NCBI RefSeq assembly: GCF_049445855.1
Contig: NZ_JBMSDV010000001.1
Coordinates: 372,001 to 436,000, forward strand
Direction of reading: 5' to 3'
DNA: 64,000 nucleotides
DNA from: JAGOCV01 sp049445855
GTDB lineage: Bacteria > Pseudomonadota > Gammaproteobacteria > Burkholderiales > Burkholderiaceae_C
Shown here: in pieces, positions 25,918 through 34,698 of the stretch
How positions within the stretch are numbered: the stretch's first letter is position 1
How the letters are laid out: each line of letters starts with the position of its first letter
Position numbers and translations under genes: made by a program
Notes under the pieces: generated by a model
Database searches by the model: none
Seen by the model: only the letters and a program-made list of their open reading frames with translations
Told to the model about the DNA's origin: nothing

Positions 25918-28439
25918 TGCTCTCCCCCGTCCAGAACACATCCGCCGCCGGCGAAAAGTCCGGCACCGGCCGCCAGAAGCTGGTGATGGTCGGCAACGGC
26001 ATGGCCGGCGTGCGCGCGCTCGAAGAGTTGCTGAAGGTCGCGCCCGACCTCTACGACATCACCGTCTTCGGTGCCGAACCGCATCCCAACTACAACCGCA
26101 TCCTGCTGTCGCCGGTGCTTGCCGGTGAGCAGACGCTGGACGAGATCGTGCTCAACAGCTGGGCCTGGTACGACGAGAACGGCATCACGCTGCATGCCGG
26201 CAAGAAGGTGACCGAGGTCGATCGCGTGCACCGCATCGTGCGCGCGAAAGACGCCGATGGCAACACTGTCGAAGCCCCCTACGACCGGCTGCTGCTCGCC
26301 ACCGGCTCCAACCCGTTCATCCTGCCCGTGCCGGGCAAGGACCTGCCGGGCGTTCTGGCCTACCGCGACATTGCCGACACGCAGGCCATGATCGACGCCG
26401 CGGCGAAGTACAGGAAAGCAGTGGTGATCGGTGGCGGCCTGCTCGGCCTCGAAGCCGCCAACGGACTGATGAAGCGCGGCATGGAAGTGGCCGTGGTGCA
26501 TGTCTCGCCCTGGCTGATGGAGCGCCAGCTCGACAAGGTCGCGGGCGGGCTGCTGCAGAAATCGCTGGAAGAGCGCGGCATGACGTTCCTGATCGGCGCG
26601 CAGACGCAGGAGCTCGTGGCTGGCTCCGGGGGTCGCGTGAAAGCCGTGAAGTTCAAGGACGGCACGGAAGTGGACGCCGACCTCGTCGTCATGGCCGTGG
26701 GCATCCGCCCCAACACGGCGCTGGCCGAGGCCATGCGCATCCATTGCGACCGCGGCATTGTCGTCACCGACACCATGCAGACCGTCACCGACGCGCGCAT
26801 CTACGCCGTGGGCGAATGCGCGAGCCATCGCGGCATCGCCTACGGTCTTGTCGCGCCGCTGTTCGAGCAAGGCAAGGTCGTGGCCAACCATCTGGCGCAA
26901 CACGGCATCGGGCGTTACCAGGGCTCGCTCACCTCGACCAAGCTCAAGGTCACGGGCATCGACCTGTTCTCCGCCGGTGCATTCATGGGCGGCGAAGGGA
27001 CCGAAGAGATCGTGATGAGCGATCCGTTCGGCGGCGTGTACAAGAAGCTCGTCATCAAGGACGACAAGCTGGTCGGCGCGTGCCTCTATGGCGACACGGT
27101 GGACGGCAGCTGGTACTTCAAGCTGCTGCGCGAAGGCCGCAGCATCGGCGACATCCGGGACAAGCTGATGTTCGGCGAGTCGAACATCGGTGACGTGGGC
27201 CACGAAGGGCACAGCAAGGCCGCGAGCATGCCCGACGAGGCCGAAGTCTGCGGCTGCAACGGCGTGAACAAGGGCACCATCTGCAAGGCCATCAAGGACA
27301 AGGGCCTGTTCACGCTGGATGAAGTGCGCAAGCACACCAAGGCCAGCGCGAGCTGCGGTTCGTGCACGGGCCTCGTCGAGCAGATCATCATGTTCACCGC
27401 CGGTGGCGACTACTCGGCCACGCCGAAGAAGAAGGCCATCTGCGCCTGTACCGACCACAGCCACGAGGACGTCCGGCAGGCCATCCGCACGCCTTTGCCC
27501 GATGGCAGCAAGCTGCTGACCATCGACGGCGTGTACCGCGCACTCTCGTGGCGCACGCCGAACGGTTGCGCGACCTGCCGTCCGGCGGTGAACTACTACG
27601 TCACCAGCACCTGGCCCAAGGAAGCGAAAGACGATCCGCAGAGCCGCTTCATCAACGAGCGCTCGCACGCCAACATCCAGAAGGACGGCACGTATTCCGT
27701 CATCCCGCGCATGTGGGGCGGCGAGACCACGGCCGACGAGTTGCGCCGCATCGCGGACGCGGTGGACAAATACAAGATCCCGACGGTGAAGGTGACGGGC
27801 GGCCAGCGCATCGACCTGCTGGGCGTGAAGAAGGAAGACCTGCAGAACGTCTGGAAGGACATCGGCATGCCGTCGGGTCATGCGTATGCCAAGGCACTGC
27901 GCACGGTGAAGACCTGCGTCGGCAGCGAATGGTGCCGCATGGGCACGCAGGACAGCACGCAGATGGGCAAGGACCTGGAGCGCGCGATGTGGCGCATGTA
28001 CGCGCCGCACAAGGTGAAGTTCGCCGTGAGCGGCTGCCCGCGCAACTGCGCGGAGGCCGGCATCAAGGACGTCGGCATCATCGGCGTGGACAGTGGCTGG
28101 GAGATGTACATCGCCGGCAACGGTGGCATCAAGACCGAGGTGGCGCATTTCTTCGTGAAGCTCAAGACGGCCGCCGAGGTGCTGGAATACACCGGCGCGT
28201 TCTGCGAGCTGTACCGCCAGGAAGGCTGGTACCTCGAGCGTACGGTGCACTACGTCAACCGCGTCGGCCTGGACTATGTGAAGAAGCGCATCCTCGACGA
28301 CCACGAAGGCCGCAAGGCGCTGTGGGAACGCCTGCAGTTCGCGCTGGATGGCGAGCCCGACCCGTGGTTCGAGTTCGACAAGGCGTCGGTGGACACGCGG
28401 CAGTTCGCACCGGTGGCGATGAGCGGGGGTGCTGCATGA
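25917..28439 (+). CDS. nirB: Assimilatory nitrite reductase, large subunit
   Basis: Cytoplasmic siroheme enzyme reducing nitrite to ammonium with NAD(P)H; 840 residues. Order of domains: FAD/NAD(P)H reductase (MVGNGMAGVRALEELL at the start and AVVIGGGLLGLEAANGL near ~165), two BFD-like [2Fe-2S] regions (CGCNGVNKGTICKAI; ACTDHSHEDVRQAI and CATC), a ferredoxin-like nitrite/sulfite half-domain, and the siroheme/[4Fe-4S] site TCVGSEWC (C667, C673) with GCPRNC (C707, C711). The ATG overlaps the globin stop (TGATG). It pairs with nirD and depends on siroheme from the cobA branch downstream. Confidence 0.96.
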   Translation: MLSPVQNTSAAGEKSGTGRQKLVMVGNGMAGVRALEELLKVAPDLYDITVFGAEPHPNYNRILLSPVLAGEQTLDEIVLNSWAWYDENGITLHAGKKVTEVDRVHRIVRAKDADGNTVEAPYDRLLLATGSNPFILPVPGKDLPGVLAYRDIADTQAMIDAAAKYRKAVVIGGGLLGLEAANGLMKRGMEVAVVHVSPWLMERQLDKVAGGLLQKSLEERGMTFLIGAQTQELVAGSGGRVKAVKFKDGTEVDADLVVMAVGIRPNTALAEAMRIHCDRGIVVTDTMQTVTDARIYAVGECASHRGIAYGLVAPLFEQGKVVANHLAQHGIGRYQGSLTSTKLKVTGIDLFSAGAFMGGEGTEEIVMSDPFGGVYKKLVIKDDKLVGACLYGDTVDGSWYFKLLREGRSIGDIRDKLMFGESNIGDVGHEGHSKAASMPDEAEVCGCNGVNKGTICKAIKDKGLFTLDEVRKHTKASASCGSCTGLVEQIIMFTAGGDYSATPKKKAICACTDHSHEDVRQAIRTPLPDGSKLLTIDGVYRALSWRTPNGCATCRPAVNYYVTSTWPKEAKDDPQSRFINERSHANIQKDGTYSVIPRMWGGETTADELRRIADAVDKYKIPTVKVTGGQRIDLLGVKKEDLQNVWKDIGMPSGHAYAKALRTVKTCVGSEWCRMGTQDSTQMGKDLERAMWRMYAPHKVKFAVSGCPRNCAEAGIKDVGIIGVDSGWEMYIAGNGGIKTEVAHFFVKLKTAAEVLEYTGAFCELYRQEGWYLERTVHYVNRVGLDYVKKRILDDHEGRKALWERLQFALDGEPDPWFEFDKASVDTRQFAPVAMSGGAA

Positions 28440-28873
28440 GCGCCGTCCTGCAAACACCGGTGGCGCACGACGCCGTCGTGCAGCCTGACTGGTTCGCGGT
28501 GTGCAGCGTGGAGGAAATTCCCGTGCTCGGCTCGCGCCGCGTCGCCCGCCCCGGGCTGATCGATGTGGCGGTGTTCCGCAATTCCGAAGACCAGGTGTTC
28601 GCCCTGCTCGACCGCTGCCCTCACAAGGGCGGTCCGCTGTCGCAGGGCATCGTGTTCGGCACCAGCGTGGCCTGCCCGCTGCACAACTGGACGATCGGCC
28701 TGGACGACGGGTGCGCCAGGGAGCCGGACGTCGGCTGTACGCCGCGCTTCTCGCTGAAGGTGGATGCGGGCACGGTGTACCTGGACGCGAATGAACTGAA
28801 GACGCTGGGCGCAGACCTCGCTGCACCCATGGCCGGACCGGCCCGCCGCACGGTGATGCTGACCGCAGTCTGA
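28436..28873 (+). CDS. nirD: Nitrite reductase, small Rieske-type subunit
   Basis: Small subunit of the NADH nitrite reductase, 145 residues, with a Rieske-like fold. Both ligand pairs are present: CPHKGG (C61, H63) and CPLHNW (C80, H83), so a [2Fe-2S] cluster is likely, unlike E. coli NirD, which lacks them. A variable ~15-residue N-terminal extension and ~20-residue C-terminal tail flank the domain. The ATG overlaps the nirB stop by 4 nt, implying coupled synthesis of the two subunits. Confidence 0.94.
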   Translation: MSAVLQTPVAHDAVVQPDWFAVCSVEEIPVLGSRRVARPGLIDVAVFRNSEDQVFALLDRCPHKGGPLSQGIVFGTSVACPLHNWTIGLDDGCAREPDVGCTPRFSLKVDAGTVYLDANELKTLGADLAAPMAGPARRTVMLTAV

Positions 28874-28909
28874 ACTGCCGCACCGCACGTCACGCACCAC
28901 CACGCAGCC

Positions 28910-31723
28910 ATGCCAAGCGCCGCCATCCAGGAGACGCGCTCCACCTGCCCGTATTGCGGCGTGGGTTGCGGTGTGCTGATCGAATCGCGCGGTGACCAGA
29001 TCACCGGCGTGCGCGGCGACCCGGATCACCCGGCCAACTTCGGCCGGCTGTGCACCAAGGGCTCGACCCTGCATCTCACCGCGCAGCACAACGTGACGTG
29101 GCAGACACGTCTGCTGCAACCGATGCAGCGGATGACACGCGGCGCCCCGGCGCAGCCCGTGTCGTGGGACAGCGCGCTGGACACAGCCGCAGAAGCATTC
29201 GCGCGCATCATCCAGGATCACGGGACCGATGCCGTCGGCTTCTACATCTCGGGCCAGTTGCTCACCGAGGACTACTACGTCTTCAACAAGCTGGCCAAGG
29301 GCCTCATCGGCACCAACAACATCGACACCAACTCGCGCCTGTGCATGAGCAGCGCGGTCGCCGGCTACAGGAAGACGCTGGGTGCCGATGCGCCGCCCAC
29401 CTGCTACGACGACGTGAACCATGCGGACTGCATCTTCATCGTCGGCAGCAACACGGCATACGCGCACCCCATCCTGTTCCGCCGCATCGAGGACGCGAAG
29501 GCGCGCAACCCGCAGATGAAGATCGTCTTCTGCGACCCGCGTCGCACCGACACCGCCGAAATCGCCGACCTGTACCTGCCGCTCCAGCCCGGCACCGACG
29601 TGATGCTGTTCCACGGCATGCTGCACCTCATGCTGTGGGAAGGCTGGACCGATGCGGCCTATATCGCGGCGCACACCAGCGGCTTCGACGAACTGCGCAG
29701 CGTGGTGCGCGACTGCACGCCCGACCTCGTCGCGCAGACCTGCGGCATCCGCAAGGAAGACCTGTTCACCGCCGCGAAATGGTTCGCCACCTCGCAGGCC
29801 ACACTCAGCCTCTACTGCCAGGGGCTCAACCAGTCGAGCAGCGGTACGGCGAAGAATGCGGCGCTGATCAACCTGCACCTGGCCACAGCGCAGATCGGCA
29901 AGCCGGGCGCGGGGCCGTTCTCGCTGACCGGCCAACCCAATGCGATGGGCGGGCGTGAGGTGGGTGGCTTGGCCAACCTGCTATCCGCACACCGCGACAT
30001 GGGCAACGAGCTGCATCGCGCGGAAGTCGCCGCGCTGTGGGGCGTGCCGTCCGTCCCGTCGAAACCCGGCAAGACCGCTGTGGAGATGTTCCAGGCGGCG
30101 GCCGACGGCGAGATCCGTGCGCTGTGGATCGCCTGCACCAACCCGGCGCAGTCCATGCCCGACCAGGCCACGGTGCGCCGTGCGCTCGAACGCGCGGAAT
30201 TCGTCGTGGTGCAGGAAGCCTTCGCCACCGCCGCGACCTGCGACTATGCCGACCTGTTGCTGCCTGCCACCACCTGGGGCGAAAAGGAAGGCACCGTGAC
30301 GAACAGCGAGCGTCGCATCAGCCGCGTCCGAGCCGCCGTGCCAGCGCCGGGCGAGACCCGGCACGACTGGCGCATCGCCGTGGATTTCGGACAGCGACTC
30401 GCCAAGCGCCTCGGACGCAGCGAACACCTGATGCGCTACGACACGCCCGAGTCCATCTGGGCCGAACATCGCGAATCGACGCGCGGGCGCGACCTCGACA
30501 TCACGGGCCTGAGCTACGCGATGCTCGATGCGCAAGGCCCCCAGCAGTGGCCGCTGCGCGAAGGCGAGGCTGCCGGAAAAGTGCGACTGTATGAAGACGG
30601 CGTCTTCCCGACCGCCGACGGCCGCGCGCGCTTCGCGCCTGTCGCGTATCGCCCCGTCGCCGAACAACGCGAATCGCGCTATCCCTTCTCACTGACCACC
30701 GGCCGGTTGCGCGACCAGTGGCACGGCATGACGCGCACCGGCACGCTCGGCCGCCTGTTCGGCCACGTGTCCGAACCCGTCGTCCAGATGAATCCGCAGG
30801 ACATGGCGCGCCGGCTGCTGAAGGACGGCGACCTGGTGCACGTGACCAGCAAGCGCGGCTCCATCGTGCTTGCGGTGCAGGCCAGCAACGAGATCAACGT
30901 GACGCAGGCGTTCATCGCCATGCATTGGGGCGAGGAATTCCTTTCCGGGATATCGTCCACAGGCGCGCGGCTTGCCGGCGTGAATGCGATCACCACGTCG
31001 GCATATTGCCCGGACTCCAAGCAGCCAGAGCTCAAGCACGCGGCGGTGAAAATCCTCAAGGCGGAGTTGCCGTGGAGCCTGTTCGCCATGGCCTGGTTGC
31101 CGGGAGATGCGCTGCATGCACGCCGGCAGGAGTTGCGTACGCTGATGTCGCTGTTCCCTTTCGCCAGCTGTGTGCCGTTTTCCAACCATGCGCCGCTGGG
31201 CGACGCCGCACACGAACGCCATGGCCTGCTGTTCCGGGCCGCCGCGTTCGAGGCTCCCTCCGCCGCCGTGCTTGCACGTCTCGAAGCTGCGCTCGACCTC
31301 GACACAACCGCGACACTGCGCTACGTCGACGCACGTCGGCAACAACACCGCTCCGCGCGTCTTGCTCAGACGGGCGGCAAGGTATCGCTCGAAGGATTCA
31401 TGCTCGCCGGCGATACATCGGCAGAAGCCTGGATCCGCGCCGTATTGCAGGAAGAACTCCCCGCGCAGACCTATGGCCGCATGATGCTCGCGCCCGGTGT
31501 GAAGCCGCCGGTTGCCGTCGCCGCGCGCGGCAAGGCCGTCTGCAGCTGCTTCAACGTGGCCGAGACGGCCATTGCAGGGCACCTCGCGCAATGCCCAGGA
31601 AGCGATGAAGAACGCCTCTCTTCGCTGCAAGGCGCGCTGAAATGCGGCACCAACTGCGGCTCCTGCGTGCCCGAACTCAAGCGCCTGGTCCGCAGCACGC
31701 CCGCGCTGCGGGAAGCCGCATGA
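28910..31723 (+). CDS. nasA: Assimilatory nitrate reductase, catalytic subunit
   Basis: Cytoplasmic molybdenum bis-MGD enzyme reducing nitrate to nitrite, 937 residues. The N-terminal [4Fe-4S] ligands are C13, C16, C20 and C48 (CPYCGVGC and RLCTKG). The molybdopterin domains follow, including SGQLLTEDYYVFNKLAKG, and the family C-terminal MopB domain begins near TTGRLRDQWHGMTRTGTLG. A BFD-like [2Fe-2S] module ends the protein (about residues 878-925, with CSCF and CGTNCGSC), probably the entry point for electrons. No separate reductase subunit (NasB/NasC) is nearby. An SD-poor ATG follows nirD by 36 nt. Confidence 0.95.
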   Translation: MPSAAIQETRSTCPYCGVGCGVLIESRGDQITGVRGDPDHPANFGRLCTKGSTLHLTAQHNVTWQTRLLQPMQRMTRGAPAQPVSWDSALDTAAEAFARIIQDHGTDAVGFYISGQLLTEDYYVFNKLAKGLIGTNNIDTNSRLCMSSAVAGYRKTLGADAPPTCYDDVNHADCIFIVGSNTAYAHPILFRRIEDAKARNPQMKIVFCDPRRTDTAEIADLYLPLQPGTDVMLFHGMLHLMLWEGWTDAAYIAAHTSGFDELRSVVRDCTPDLVAQTCGIRKEDLFTAAKWFATSQATLSLYCQGLNQSSSGTAKNAALINLHLATAQIGKPGAGPFSLTGQPNAMGGREVGGLANLLSAHRDMGNELHRAEVAALWGVPSVPSKPGKTAVEMFQAAADGEIRALWIACTNPAQSMPDQATVRRALERAEFVVVQEAFATAATCDYADLLLPATTWGEKEGTVTNSERRISRVRAAVPAPGETRHDWRIAVDFGQRLAKRLGRSEHLMRYDTPESIWAEHRESTRGRDLDITGLSYAMLDAQGPQQWPLREGEAAGKVRLYEDGVFPTADGRARFAPVAYRPVAEQRESRYPFSLTTGRLRDQWHGMTRTGTLGRLFGHVSEPVVQMNPQDMARRLLKDGDLVHVTSKRGSIVLAVQASNEINVTQAFIAMHWGEEFLSGISSTGARLAGVNAITTSAYCPDSKQPELKHAAVKILKAELPWSLFAMAWLPGDALHARRQELRTLMSLFPFASCVPFSNHAPLGDAAHERHGLLFRAAAFEAPSAAVLARLEAALDLDTTATLRYVDARRQQHRSARLAQTGGKVSLEGFMLAGDTSAEAWIRAVLQEELPAQTYGRMMLAPGVKPPVAVAARGKAVCSCFNVAETAIAGHLAQCPGSDEERLSSLQGALKCGTNCGSCVPELKRLVRSTPALREAA

Positions 31724-31749
31724 ACCGCGGCCTCCCCTTCATTCACCTT

Positions 31750-31764
31750 ATGACTCAAAGTCAT
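31750..31764. promoter_or_regulatory. Perfect dyad before ybiB
   Basis: ATGACT-CAA-AGTCAT is a perfect 6+6 inverted repeat in the 65-nt gap between nasA and ybiB, centred about 30 nt before the ybiB start. It could be an operator or a small mRNA hairpin; no T-run follows. The regulator is not identified. Confidence 0.35.
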
Positions 31765-31788
31765 CAGTGATCGCGGACAATCGCAGCC

Positions 31789-32742
31789 ATGGGCATCGGT
31801 CAGTACATCAAGGAAATCGGACGCGGCAAGGAAGGCGCGCGCGCCATCACGCGCGAGCAGGCCTGCGACCTGTTCGGCCAGGTGCTGGACGGCACCGTGA
31901 CCGACCTGGAAATCGGCGCGTTCTGCCTCGCCATGCGCATCAAGGGCGAGACGACCGACGAGATGATGGGTTTCCTCGACGCCACCCATGCGCGGGTGGC
32001 TGCGTTTCCTGCCACGGCAAAGCCCGTCATCGTGCTGCCCAGCTACAACGGTGCACGCCGCCTGCCCGTGCTCACGCCGCTGCTTGCGTTGCTGATCGCG
32101 CGTGAAGGCCTGCCGGTGCTGATGCACGGCATGCGGACCGAGGCGCGCCGTGTGCTCGCCAGCGATGTCCTGTCGGCCCTGGGCATCGCAGCGCTGGATT
32201 CGCCGGGGGCCATCCCTGCCGCAACAGTGGCGCACATCGAGACGAAATCACTGCACGCGGGGCTCGCCCGCCTGCTCGCGGTGCGCGAGGTCGTCAACCT
32301 GCGCAACCCTGGTCACAGCGTCGTGAAGCTGCTGGCGCCGTGCGCCGGTCCGTCGCTGCTCGTCACCAGTTACACGCACCCCGAATACCTGGACATGCTT
32401 CACGAGACTTTTTCCTCGCGCCGCATGAACGTCCTGATCTCGCGTGGGCTGGAAGGCGAAGTGGCCGCCGACCCGCGCCGCCATCCACGCTACGACGCTT
32501 TCATCGACGGTCAACGGCATGTGCTGGCCGAGCAACAGCCAGGCACGCTGACGGAAGTGCCCGGCCTCGTGACCGGGATCGATGTCGATTCCACCGCCCG
32601 CTGGACGCAGCGCGTGCTGGCTGGCGACCTGCCCGTTCCCGATGCCATCGCGCAGCAGGTGGCCCATATCGTGCATACGGTGAAGCTCATGGAATCCCCG
32701 GTCACCAATGCCATCGTCGCCACTGCGGAGCACGCCCTGTGA
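31789..32742 (+). CDS. ybiB: TrpD2/YbiB-family nucleic-acid-binding protein
   Basis: Homologue of YbiB, a member of the anthranilate phosphoribosyltransferase-like fold that in E. coli lacks TrpD activity and binds single-stranded nucleic acid (TrpD2 family). The 317-residue protein has the N-terminal helical domain (ITREQACDLFGQVLDGTVTD) and the TrpD-like core (SYNGARRLPVLTPLLALL, then VLMHGMRTEARRV). The phosphoribosyl-diphosphate site glycines are only partly kept. It lies between nasA and cobA and shares bases with cobA (GTGA overlap), so it is expressed with the nitrate genes. Why is unknown. Confidence 0.85.
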   Translation: MGIGQYIKEIGRGKEGARAITREQACDLFGQVLDGTVTDLEIGAFCLAMRIKGETTDEMMGFLDATHARVAAFPATAKPVIVLPSYNGARRLPVLTPLLALLIAREGLPVLMHGMRTEARRVLASDVLSALGIAALDSPGAIPAATVAHIETKSLHAGLARLLAVREVVNLRNPGHSVVKLLAPCAGPSLLVTSYTHPEYLDMLHETFSSRRMNVLISRGLEGEVAADPRRHPRYDAFIDGQRHVLAEQQPGTLTEVPGLVTGIDVDSTARWTQRVLAGDLPVPDAIAQQVAHIVHTVKLMESPVTNAIVATAEHAL

Positions 32743-33536
32743 CGGACGCACATGATCTCTCGCATCCGCGGCACATGGGCCGTTGCACGCTCGTTGGCGC
32801 CGGTCCGGGCGACCCGGAGCTGCTCACGATCAAGGCGATGAAGGCCATACAAGCCGCCACCGTGCTGCTGGTGGACGACCTCGTGAGCGATGCAGTGACA
32901 GCCTACGCCCGCCCCGACGCGCGCATCGTGCACGTGGGCAAGCGCGGCGGCTGCAAGAGCACGCCACAGGCCTTCATCGAGAAGCTCATGATCACCGCCG
33001 TGCTGGAGGGCGAGAACGTCGTGCGACTCAAGGGCGGCGATCCGTTCATCTTCGGACGCGGCGGTGAAGAAATCGAGCACCTGCGCGAAGCCGGCATCGA
33101 AGTGGAAGTCGTCAGTGGCATCACGTCCGGGCTGGCGGCGGCCACAGCGCTGGGCGTGCCGCTCACGCATCGCGAGCACGCGCACGGCGTCGTGTTCGTC
33201 ACCGGACATGCCAAGCCCGGCGACCGAGGCACCGACTGGCGGCAACTTGCGGCAACCGCGCGCAGCGCAAAGCTCACGCTCGTGATCTACATGGGTATTT
33301 CCAAGGCAGCGAGCATCCAGGACCAGTTGCTGGACGGACTGCCGGCTTCCACGCCTGTCGCGATCATCGAAAAGGCCAGCCTTGCGGAGCAGCGCCACAC
33401 CGTCGCCACGCTCGGCGAACTCGACGCCGTGATCGCGCGCGATGGACTGGCGAGCCCCTGCGTGATCGTCGTCGGCGACGTGCTGTCCGGTCTTGCAGCC
33501 GCTCAGGCCGATGCGGCGCAGCGCCGGCTGGCCTGA
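32739..33536 (+). CDS. cobA: Uroporphyrinogen-III C-methyltransferase (SUMT)
   Basis: SAM-dependent methyltransferase making precorrin-2, the first committed step to siroheme and cobalamin. Visible SUMT motifs are LVGAGPGDPELLTIKA, LVSDAV, HVGKRGG(C)KS, VRLKGGDPFIFGRGGEE and the PLTHREHA and FVTGH segments. The 265-residue product starts at a GTG that overlaps the ybiB stop (GTGA). The first ATG, 12 codons on, is the alternative start. No CysG-type dehydrogenase/ferrochelatase domain is fused, so siroheme completion needs another gene elsewhere. Its job here is evidently siroheme for NirB. Confidence 0.94.
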   Translation: MTDAHDLSHPRHMGRCTLVGAGPGDPELLTIKAMKAIQAATVLLVDDLVSDAVTAYARPDARIVHVGKRGGCKSTPQAFIEKLMITAVLEGENVVRLKGGDPFIFGRGGEEIEHLREAGIEVEVVSGITSGLAAATALGVPLTHREHAHGVVFVTGHAKPGDRGTDWRQLAATARSAKLTLVIYMGISKAASIQDQLLDGLPASTPVAIIEKASLAEQRHTVATLGELDAVIARDGLASPCVIVVGDVLSGLAAAQADAAQRRLA

Positions 33537-33550
33537 TTCACGGCCTGAAC

Positions 33551-34678
33551 GTGCTCGAAAAACTCAACGACCTGTCCGAAAGCCATGGCGAAATGAAGCC
33601 CGGGCAGGGCATCATCAGCGGCGTCATCGCGATGTCGCTGGCCATCCTGAGCTTCCTTGCCGTCCTCGCTTTCATCTTTCCCGAGTACCTCACCACGCCG
33701 GAACTGCGCAAAAGCTACGACGTGAACGTCATGCGCAAGCTGCTGTTCGCGGCCATGGTGATCGCGGGTGGACTGTCGCTGGTCAACATCATCTTCAACC
33801 GGTCGCGCTGGTTGTCCACCTTTGCATTCGTCCTGGTGGCACTGGCCGCATTCCTCGGTGGAAACAAGGTCGACGTGGACCCGAACTTTCCCGACAACAC
33901 GCCCTACATCGGCCTGGACTGGTTCATCCTCGACCTGCTGGGCTCGTCGCTGATCTTCATCTTCATCGAAAAGCTGTTCGCCCTGCGCAAGGACCAGCCG
34001 GTGTTCCGCGCCGAATGGCAGACCGACTTGCACCACTTCATCGTCAACCACATGATCGTGGGCTTCGTGCTGCTGGCCACCAACCTGATGGTGCACAAGT
34101 TCTTCGGCTGGGCCGCACACGACGGCATCCGTGGCTGGGTGGCGGGCCTGAACTTCTGGGTGGCGCTGTTCCTCATCGTCCTCGTCGCCGATCTGGTGCA
34201 GTACTGGACGCACCGCGCCTATCACGAGGTGCCGGTGCTGTGGCGCCTGCATGCCGTGCACCACAGCGTGAAGAGCATGGACTGGCTCGCCGGTTCGCGC
34301 CAGCACATCCTGGAGCTGCTCATCACCCGCACACTGGTGCTCGCTCCGATCTACGTCCTGGGCTTCACGAAGGAGGTGATCGACGCATACATCGTCATCG
34401 TCGGCTTCCAGGCGGTGTTCAACCATGCCAACGTGAGCGTGCGGCTCGGCCCGCTGCGCTACCTCATCGTCACGCCCAACTTCCATCACTGGCACCACAG
34501 CCAGGACCAGGACGCACTGGACAAGAACTACGCCGCGCACTTCGCTTTCCTCGACTACGCGTTCGGCACCGCCGTGAAGAGCGACAAGGTGTGGCCCGAA
34601 AAATACGGTGTACTCGGCGACTATGTGCCGAACGGCTTTTTCAGGCAATTGAAGTTCCCATTCACCTGGAAAGGCTGA
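33551..34678 (+). CDS. Sterol desaturase/fatty-acid hydroxylase family membrane protein
   Basis: Integral membrane di-iron enzyme of the fatty acid hydroxylase superfamily, 375 residues. The histidine clusters that bind iron are present: HRAYH (near residue 223), HAVHH (near 236) and HHWHH (near 316), among about six to seven hydrophobic segments. The substrate cannot be told; lipid, sterol-like or carotenoid hydroxylation are all known in the family. It starts with GTG only 14 nt after cobA, so it may be the tail of the nitrate transcript. An ATG 14 codons downstream is an alternative start, and neither has a strong ribosome site. Confidence 0.82.
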   Translation: MLEKLNDLSESHGEMKPGQGIISGVIAMSLAILSFLAVLAFIFPEYLTTPELRKSYDVNVMRKLLFAAMVIAGGLSLVNIIFNRSRWLSTFAFVLVALAAFLGGNKVDVDPNFPDNTPYIGLDWFILDLLGSSLIFIFIEKLFALRKDQPVFRAEWQTDLHHFIVNHMIVGFVLLATNLMVHKFFGWAAHDGIRGWVAGLNFWVALFLIVLVADLVQYWTHRAYHEVPVLWRLHAVHHSVKSMDWLAGSRQHILELLITRTLVLAPIYVLGFTKEVIDAYIVIVGFQAVFNHANVSVRLGPLRYLIVTPNFHHWHHSQDQDALDKNYAAHFAFLDYAFGTAVKSDKVWPEKYGVLGDYVPNGFFRQLKFPFTWKG

Positions 34679-34698
34679 GTCCTGGAAAGGCAAGGCAT

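Noticed and set aside
25845..28883. 1012-codon open frame on the - strand
   Set aside because: Antisense to nirB and nirD; composition is that of a complementary-strand shadow.
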